Made by a program: the position numbers and the translations under genes. Below are positions 7,232-13,101 of a DNA stretch of 13,101 nt, piece by piece. The stretch lies in NCBI RefSeq assembly GCF_001949145.1, contig NW_019091828.1:23316-36416 (forward strand). Reading direction: 5' to 3'. The notes beneath the pieces are model-generated. The model was not told the origin of the DNA and did not search any database. It saw only the letters and a program-made list of their open reading frames with translations. This DNA comes from Acanthaster planci (lineage: Eukaryota; Echinodermata; Asteroidea; Valvatida; Acanthasteridae). The first letter of the stretch is position 1. Every line of letters begins with the position of its first letter.

Positions 7232-8848
7232 TTGTGAGTGAGCGCAGTGAGCGAGTTGTTCTGTTCTAGGGTATCTATCCCGTTGGACAAAATGTATCAC
7301 TTGGTATCTAGCGGATCTTTGTCTGATGTAATTAGTCACTGCTCGTTAATGATTTTAGATTTGTTAAAGAGACAGTCTTTATAAGATTTGTGGGTTAGGT
7401 CTCTATCGGTAACAAGTTTAGTGACCCCTTTTGGCTTTCTTGAGCACGTGTTAGCTGCGCTCGCTTATTAAAATTGAATTCTTCTTGGGCCTGATAAAAC
7501 TTGCCCACCAAATTCGTCTTAAAATTTTCCAATGACTTTTTTGTTTGCTTGGCTTGCAAGTGGATGAGCTTTTGGGTAGTTGCTCAAGTTGATCTTGGAT
7601 CTGCACTAGATCTTTGTAAAGATCGTTAGTTTGTAACTCACACAGCAAACTGTCGGTATTGGTATAAAGTAGCCCCACACGGTCGCCATAACGAGCTTTC
7701 AACGTGTTGTAATAAAATTAAACATTAACATCTTTGACAAATTGAAGATCATGGATGTTCACTCCACAGTAGATCGGCTTATTAAGCACCACTTTTGTTT
7801 TAAAAGTTCCACATAACACATGTTGCATTCTGGAAATGGCCTCACACTTTTAAAATGCGAATAGCCCACAACCTTTTAAAACTCGGTTTAGCCGGCAGCC
7901 TTTTATATTTCTCGGCATCATTGTTGTGGTCCCTGATCAGCTTGGCGCTACAACGTTTACGTACATTCTTCATTGTTTTACCCAAAACTGCATTGTTGTC
8001 CAATTTAAAAAAGTCTTTTTCAAAGTCTGCGGTTGCTTGTGTGCGCAGCTTGGTATTTTTAGCAAAATAGCTTTTCATCCAAGCTGGTTATCTAAATCTG
8101 AACACGCGGTGTACTTTGTTGAGCTTCAGCCCGAGTTGTAAGTACATGTACATGTATAGCTGCAAAATGTGATAGTGCAAAACATATTTTTCTTTGGTTC
8201 CGAGCGTCGCTATTGACTTGTTACAGCTTTTGTATTTTTTGTAGAGTAATTTCTTTTGATTATTGCTATAGCTTTTTATAGGTATAACCAGGTTTTCTGG
8301 CGCAAGGGGGTAATCGTTGTCAGAATCATGTAGCACTTGTGGGTACTTGAGATCCACCTTGAGCATGTACCTGTAGTAATCATTGGTTGCTAAATTTAAG
8401 ATGTGCTCACTTGTATAGCACTCTAGGTATTGTATCCATTTAAAATTTGCCAAAGGTAGCAGCTGAGACATAGCACACCTATAGAGAACGTTTGCATCGA
8501 GATTGGCAATATACACGTAGGTGGATAGTTTTATACCGAGATCAAAATCTTCAATAAATCCATTGTTTGCTCTTGCATAGCGTGCACTTCCCACACTAGA
8601 GATGCCACCGCGTTTGGCATGTTCAAAAAAAGCAAATGAAATCAGGGTCTGTAATTAACTGGAGCTGTTCACCGGTGTGTTTTAAGAAGGCATCCCAAAA
8701 AAATCCAGGAGCTGTGTAATAGTTGGCAGGATGGAGACCATAGTTTTTATAAGACATGTCTCTAAAGTTTTGAAACACATCTACCAAAAGCAAGTTCTCT
8801 GTTTTGACATAAAGGTTGTGATAGTCACAGAGGGTTTTACAGTTTAAA

Positions 8849-9426
8849 GCTTTTGCCAGACTTGTTTTTCTTGGGTGTATTCTAATTCACTGATGCTATT
8901 TTGTAAAGCTTTGCCAGACTTGTTGTGCTTTGGTGTATTCTGATTCACTGACGCTATTTTGTAAAGCTTTGCCGGACTTGTTGTGCTTGGGTGTATTATG
9001 ATTCGCTGACGCTATTTTGTAAACCTTCGCCAGACTTGTGCTTTGGTGTATTCTGATTCACTGACGCCATTTTGTAAAGCTTTGCCAGACTTGTTGTGTT
9101 TGGGTGTATTATGATTTGCTGATGCTATTTTGTAAAGTTTTGCCAGACTTGTTGTGTTTGGGTGTATTCTGATTCGCTGACGCTATTTTGTAAAGCTTTG
9201 CCAGACTTGTTGTGTTTGGTGTATTCTGATTCACTGACGCCATTTTGTAAAGCTTTGCCAGACTTGTTGTGTTTGGGTGTATTATGATTTGCTGATGCTA
9301 TTTTGTAAAGTTTTGCCAGACTTGTTGTGTTTGGGTGTATTCTGATTCGCTGACGCTATTTTGTAAAAGCTTTGCCAGACTTGTTGTGCTTGGGTGTATT
9401 CTGATTCGCTGATGCTATTTTGCTTT
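8849..9426. repeat. Minisatellite, ten tandem units of about 58 bp, derived from polymerase coding sequence
   Basis: Units start at 8849, 8908, 8966, 9024, 9079, 9137, 9195, 9252, 9310 and 9369. Lengths are 55-59 bp, mostly 58. Each begins g(c/t)tttgccagacttgttg and ends ctattttgtaaa, with no spacer. On the minus strand one frame of a unit reads NSISESEYTQAQQVWQSF. That is the polymerase segment expected between YEYMDSFEKF (9499-9470) and DYHNLY (8835), and family members have it once. The array is therefore an in-place expansion of coding sequence. Because 58 is not a multiple of three, each added unit shifts the frame. Units 5 and 8 are identical, and units 6 and 9 differ only by one extra a. 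Confidence 0.95.
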
Positions 9427-9562
9427 AAACTGCTATAAAAAGCACTCGGGGTGGTAGCAGCATCTCGTTAAACTTTTCAAACGAGTCCATGTATTCGTAG
9501 AGACAGATCCCTTTTTGCAAAAGAAGCGAGCTTTGCTCATCACACGCTTGCACTTGGGTCCA

Positions 9563-9583
9563 TTTGAGTTTTGAGTTTGAGTT
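9563..9583. repeat. Imperfect (TTTGAG)n microsatellite inside the polymerase pseudogene
   Basis: Three tttgag copies, one spaced by an extra t. On the minus strand they read as an Asn/Ser/Thr or Gln/Thr-rich stretch depending on frame. The polymerase frame changes in this neighbourhood, so slippage here is a likely cause of one frameshift. Confidence 0.45.
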
Positions 9584-10926
9584 TGTTGACACGTTTTTAC
9601 AAGCCTGTCGAGCGACGTTGCCATAAAATGAAACTAGTTTATAAATCGAAGCTGGCCTAGAGAAAACGAGACATACTTTTTGATGTTTTGGGGAATGCAA
9701 AAGATCTTGTCAGTTTGTTCGTTACCTTGAAATAGGCTTGCACCTTGCATAATGAGATGCGCGTCATAATTTTCTAAATTGTGCAACACGACTGGGATTT
9801 GTGTTTCGTTGGGAACTATTCTGAGTTGTAAGTTAGAATTGGCGTGGGCTGCGCCCCTAAAGGCCCCTGTCACGTGACAGTGGTCTCTCAATTTGGGGTT
9901 TTTGCTAAATTTCTTGTTACACCATAAACATCGGTTATCGTTGGGGTCCGGTGAGATCTCTGGTTTGTCGCACCAGCATTGATATTTGTTATAAAGATTT
10001 CTTTTTGCAGATCCAAAAGGTTCTAGCTTGTCTAAATTGCTATTCTTAATCGCATGTGAGCTGTAAGGGTTCAGGGTTTGCAAAGATGTCATTGATCTTT
10101 TCGACTTCCAACATTAATTGCTCCACAAATACTTGAGCAGCGTTTGGACCTCTGTAGAGCTTTTGAGCAGTCGTTTTTGCATCACGTCTAACAACCGTGT
10201 AATAAACACCACAAGCGACGTGTTTTTCAGGGTGAGCTTTGTCACCTGTTTGCTGTAAGATCGATTCAAAATCTGCATAAATCACAAATGGTGTTTTTTT
10301 TGTGTTGGTAACTAGTGAAAGACAGTGTTGAGGACCCATCTGGTGTGTCTTTTGGCATTTCAATAAAACAGGGATGGGTATCAAGCCATTTGAACTCTTC
10401 AAAGAGTCTGTTTCGATCAGCTTCTCTGTTGTAGGGTGAATTGCAACGACTGCAATGATAGATTTTACCGTTGTGTTTGGTAATCTGTGATGACAGTAGT
10501 CTCGATTCATCTTTGATCCAACAATAGTGAGAAACTGTTTCACCGTCCGCTTGGCTCTCTCCTGTGATATAAAGCAAGTTTACGTGAGATTTGTTTTTGC
10601 CCCATTTTAAAAATGTTAGAATTATACAAATAAAGAAATTCACTTTGTTTAGGTTGAACGGGGTTGAGACCTTGTATACCGAGTTTTTCTTCTGGTTCTG
10701 GATATTCATATCCAATGACGTTACTTGTCGGGTTGTTTTGTTTTTCGATACAAGGGATCTGTGATAGCGGTGTAGGAGAATCCTGAGAAGTCAAGACCGT
10801 CATCTGTGGTTTAACTCCACAAACGTTCGTAATACACTTTATAATTGGGTTGGTTTGAAGTTGTTTTAAGACATGAGGAGAAAACTTTCCTGGAGCTGCC
10901 CTTGGACACCAGGGGTCAAAATTAAC

Positions 10927-11004
10927 GGTGGTCCACTGGCCCGAGACCAGTAGAAAAGTTGATGGACCAGCTGATCTAATAAGACTGGTGGTCCAGTGGG
11001 CCAG
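10927..11004. repeat. Short GGTCC-rich repeat pair within the polymerase N-terminus
   Basis: The strings ggtggtccactggccc (10927) and ggtggtccagtgggcc (10987) are near-copies 60 bases apart, with gatggaccagctgatc between them. Together they make a cluster of ccactgg/ccagtgg words. The polymerase protein is least convincing here, so this may be a small insertion or simply diverged sequence. Confidence 0.3.
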
Positions 11005-11288
11005 TTGAAATCTGATGTCTTTCCTGTCTTCAAGAAAATCTCTCAATAACCTTTTCTCACATTAAAATGCTTATTTTTATTGTCTTCCTACTTACGTTTG
11101 CAATTTAAAAAATGTTATTTTCACGAGTTTTCATTCGCATTTTGTTGTTGCAGTGGTGAAAACATTTTTACCCTTGCATAGACTTCTTGTTCTTTGGTTT
11201 CTTCAGGTCTAAGTAATCAATAAAACCGCAATTTCATTGCCGTTTGGAGTTTAAATTGTCGGAGACATTTTATGTCACTGTTATTTTG

Positions 11289-11679
11289 TTATATATAGTA
11301 CTGCAATAAAATTCCTTTAAAAAATTCAGGGTCTTGGTTAAAATATGTGGGTATAATTTCATAGTTAACGAGGTTGTTTTTAAACTTGGTAATTTCTTGC
11401 ACGTTGACCTCAATAAATTTATCTAGGGTGATGTATGATTGTATGGCTCGTATGAAGTAGGGTTTGAGCACCTTGTGGTTTCTACCCACTGGAGTAACTT
11501 GTAGCTGGTGTAACTCAGCAAGTCTTTGAGATAAGATTTGTTTCTAGTGGGCCGATTTTTAAATATTCTGGTATAACGCTTGATAGCAGTAATGTAATCA
11601 AGTCTCGTGTAGTGTTCTTTGGGAGGAATAATGATTTCCAATATTCCACATTTAAGCTTTTAGCGCTGGCTTCTTCCAT
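11289..11679 (-). pseudogene. Unknown small Maverick-associated ORF upstream of the polymerase, frameshifted
   Basis: I do not recognise this protein. The likely start is the ATG at 11679-11677 (MEEASAKSLNVE), with a frame change near 11645. It then reads IIIPPKEHYTRLDYITAIKR near 11635-11575 and FKNRPTRNKSYLKDLLSYTS near 11565-11505. A second frameshift near 11490 leads to KPYFIRAIQSYITLDKFIEV near 11465-11405 and FNQDPEFFKGILLQYYI, ending at 11289. About 125 residues, basic with many aromatic residues, and largely helical in appearance. It lies 240 bases upstream of the polymerase on the same strand. Small unassigned ORFs are common in Mavericks; no function can be given. The 210 AT-rich bases to its left-strand upstream side (11680-11895) hold no gene that I can see. 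Confidence 0.45.
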
Positions 11680-11895
11680 CTGAGTACATTATAAGAAATT
11701 ACGAGTTTGTCCTGAGGGAAGTTTGGTACAATTTTTATTTAGGTCTTATTTTATATAATATTATTTGTTTATTATATGTTATTATTTAACTGTGAAATGT
11801 GGGTTAATTTACGTTAAATTAAATATGTCACTACAAGCGATTTTAATACGTTTACACATTTACACTGTGATTTATATTTATCATGTATACAAAAT

Positions 11896-12060
11896 CTAGC
11901 ACAGTGACAAGATTCGCTTTTTTTTCATTTGACCATAGGGACAAGTCAGTTTACAGCTTTCACATAGATATTTATATTTACCGTGTTTGCAAGTCACCCA
12001 TTTGCCACGTTTTTGTATAAAAATACCACACTCAGTACTCCAAGACCTCAGTGTGTTATG
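11896..12060 (-). pseudogene. Cys/His repeat (CxHGK-type zinc-binding) ORF, 5' truncated
   Basis: Open minus-strand frame of about 55 codons ending at TAG 11898-11896, too short for most ORF calls. It contains two tandem units: TCKHGKYKYLCESCK near 11987-11943 and, weaker, TCPYGQMKKK followed by a final Cys. A preceding ECGIFIQKRGKW looks like the tail of another unit. The C-x-H-G-K-x-K-x-x-C-x-x-C pattern resembles Cys/His repeats that I recall from giant-virus and algal proteins, and would be expected to bind zinc. There is no start codon. The frame runs into the junction with the reverse transcriptase fragment near 12060, so the 5' part seems to have been removed. It lies at the outer side of the polymerase end of the Maverick. 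Confidence 0.42.
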
Positions 12061-13101
12061 ACCCGGCACCCCGAGTGATATGCTGGGGGCTGGCGCCGGT
12101 GACTACTCCATTTCTTCTGCGGCCCCCAATTTCAAATCCATTGGCAGCCACCTGCTCAACTTCGCAGGGTTCTGGGGAGAAATTACATGTACTTCAGACG
12201 AATGGGTGCTCACTTCACTTACCAACTGCTATCTGGAATTTATGAGTCCCCCACCGTCCGATGTATCTTTCCGGCCGACTCCAGTTCCAAAAGATCAATC
12301 CCAGCAACAGGCTCTGGAGTTGGAGATATCAGCGCTGCTGCAGAAGTGCACTATTGTTCTGGTGCAAGCAACGGGAAACCACCAGGACTTCATGTCAATG
12401 TTCTTTCTGACCCCAAAGAAGGAACCTGGGAAGTGGAGGCCGATTCTGAACTTAAAGACACTCACCATTTCCCTAAGACCGAAGAAGTTCAGAATGGAGA
12501 CGCTGCGTACCGTCCTACGATCACTTCCCGTCCTGACTTGGGCGTAGTCCATCGACTTACAGGACGTCTACCTTCACATTGGCATTCATGTACAAGACCA
12601 ACTGTTCCTCCGCTTTTCATACCGTCACCTGGTCTACGAGTTCTGTGCGCTGCCGTCTGGTCAGACATGCTCATATTTCAGTACCTTGACGACTGGTTGA
12701 TAGTCGGACGCTCCAAAGTCGAGGCTGCCTCGGCAACCAAGACAACGTACAACCTTGCATCTCACCTGGGTTTCTTAGTCAACCACAAGAAGTCCAGACT
12801 GACCCTGTTACAAACACTGACTTTCCTCGGGGCAGTTCTCGACTTGAACCATGGCATTGTTACTCCCACGGACGAGTGCGTGGGCAATCTCACGCAGTGT
12901 GTCGCTCTATTCAGGGGACAATGCCAAGCGAACGCCAGGGCATAGCTCCACTGACTCGGTCTGATGGCCAGCCTTACCGACCTCGTCCCGTGGTGTTGGC
13001 TTTACATTCGGCCTCTACAGCTCCACCTTCTATCTTCCAGCCAAGCAGAGATTCCCGGAATTGCTATAGGTTCGTCTATCAGGCCTGATTTACCATCACC
13101 G
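12061..13101 (+). pseudogene. RT: DIRS-like retroelement reverse transcriptase, 5' part, running off the window
   Basis: RT of DIRS elements copies the element RNA together with RNase H; a tyrosine recombinase integrates the product. Motifs in order: LLNFAGFWGEITCTSDEWVL near 12150-12210; LEISALLQKCTI near 12320-12355; MFFLTPKKEPGKWRPILNLK near 12395-12455; KKFRMETLRTVLRSLP near 12484-12530; SIDLQDVYLHIGIH (catalytic Asp) near 12550-12590; FCALPSG near 12640-12660; then, in another frame, FQYLDDWLIVGRSK near 12676-12718 (YxDD) and LGFLVNHKKSRL near 12766-12800, TFLGAVLD near 12820-12845, and MASLTDLVPW near 12963. YLDDW and the FLGA box are typical of DIRS. A stop (TAG at about 12545-12547), a deletion of perhaps 25-30 residues plus frameshift near 12660, and stops at 12943-12945 and 12952-12954 inactivate it. 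RNase H and recombinase would lie beyond the window. Confidence 0.82.

Larger units (their letters stand above)
7192..11046 (-). pseudogene. POLB: Maverick protein-primed family B DNA polymerase, broken, with internal minisatellite
   Basis: This enzyme replicates the element from a protein primer. In reading order: a poorly conserved N-terminus (11046-10600); HYCWIKDESRLLSSQI near 10540-10490; Exo I FVIYADFESIL near 10288-10256; a Cys/His insert CLWCNKKF...RDHCH near 9930-9874; Exo II HNLENYDAHLIM near 9783-9748; YEYMDSFEKF near 9499-9470; the repeat array (8849-9426); DYHNLYVKTENLLL near 8835-8790 and YYTAPGFFWDAFLKH near 8730-8680; motif A DANVLYRCAMSQLLP near 8498-8454; YPLAPE; motif B NNAVLGKTMKNVRKR near 7997-7953; motif C YTNTDS near 7666-7649, where relatives have Asp-Thr-Asp. 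The C-terminal tail runs through KSYKDCLF near 7385-7360. Without the extra repeat units the length is about 1,100 codons, normal for the family. There are at least eight frameshifts, for example near 10610, 10290 (T8 run), 10075, 9640, 8625 and 7430, plus a stop at about 7730. It is tail to tail with the integrase. Confidence 0.88.
3747..12060. mobile_element. Degenerate Maverick/Polinton DNA transposon
   Basis: The hallmark set is present: protein-primed family B DNA polymerase (minus), retroviral-type integrase (plus), A32-like packaging ATPase and double-jelly-roll major capsid protein (both minus). Together these occur only in Maverick/Polinton elements and related adinto-like viruses. 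Integrase and polymerase are tail to tail with slightly overlapping 3' ends near 7192-7218. Full elements are usually about 15-20 kb with long terminal inverted repeats. Here about 8.3 kb remains, no terminal repeats are visible, the capsid gene is cut at its N-terminal side, and no protease or minor capsid protein was recognised. All genes carry frameshifts and stops. The limits given are the outermost genes I attribute to it. Confidence 0.85.

Noticed and set aside
6896-7339. Minus-strand 147-codon open frame
   Set aside because: Antisense to the integrase C-terminal domain, and out of frame with the polymerase tail that overlaps it.
7855-8141. Plus-strand open frames of about 71 codons
   Set aside because: Antisense to polymerase motif B and its upstream segment.
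8849-9426. CRISPR-like array
   Set aside because: The units are contiguous with no unique spacers, the repeat is imperfect and 58 bp long, and it matches polymerase coding sequence in a eukaryotic transposon.
7192-11046. Programmed frameshifting or stop-codon recoding in the polymerase
   Set aside because: At least eight frame changes of mixed direction, stops, a motif C substitution and a frame-breaking repeat are more simply explained by decay.
3231-12060. Adenovirus-type protease and Maverick terminal inverted repeats
   Set aside because: I looked in the unassigned stretches (3231-3746, 4272-4770, 11047-11288, 11680-11895) and saw neither protease motifs nor matching inverted ends.
12295-12674. 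Minus-strand open frames in the right end
   Set aside because: Antisense to the DIRS-like reverse transcriptase, which has a full set of RT motifs on the plus strand.
89-13101. Gag (left) and RT (right) as the two halves of one DIRS element split by the Maverick insertion
   Set aside because: They are on opposite strands and both 5' ends face inward, so a simple insertion cannot produce this; an inversion or two separate copies is required.

Overview
The window looks like a transposon graveyard in an animal genome, most likely a marine or aquatic invertebrate. Every recognisable coding stretch belongs to a eukaryotic mobile element: a Gag-like gene, a LINE, a Maverick/Polinton and a DIRS-like reverse transcriptase. 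All of them are broken by frameshifts, stops or deletions. I see no bacterial operon, ribosome binding sites, host exon structure or RNA gene. The 8-mer TACATGTA occurs nine times, far above chance. I associate this with some marine invertebrate genomes, but that is an inference and the species cannot be named.

Layout from left to right. (1) 89-1225, minus strand: a Gag-like protein of the kind carried by tyrosine-recombinase (DIRS-type) retroelements. (2) About 1270-3240, minus strand: a two-ORF LINE. ORF1 is an L1-type RNA-binding protein and ORF2 is a PHD-like finger plus the APE endonuclease. The reverse transcriptase is missing because the element stops inside or at the end of the endonuclease, next to the Gag unit. 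(3) About 3747-12060: a degenerate, internally deleted Maverick/Polinton, a virus-like self-synthesising DNA transposon. It holds an unknown ORF, the packaging ATPase and the C-terminal part of the major capsid protein on the minus strand; a small unknown ORF and the retroviral-type integrase on the plus strand; then the protein-primed family B DNA polymerase, a second unknown ORF and a Cys/His repeat ORF on the minus strand. (4) About 12060 to the window end, plus strand: a DIRS-like reverse transcriptase that runs off the edge.

In a live Maverick the integrase inserts the element, the polymerase copies it, and the ATPase and capsid proteins suggest a virion stage. Here none could work as written. 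The polymerase has lost the first Asp of its motif C, the capsid gene lacks its N-terminal part, and I did not find the adenovirus-type protease.

The most unusual structure is a ten-copy, roughly 58-bp minisatellite at 8849-9426. It was amplified from the polymerase gene's own coding sequence between the exonuclease and palm domains, and a block of three units within it has been duplicated again.
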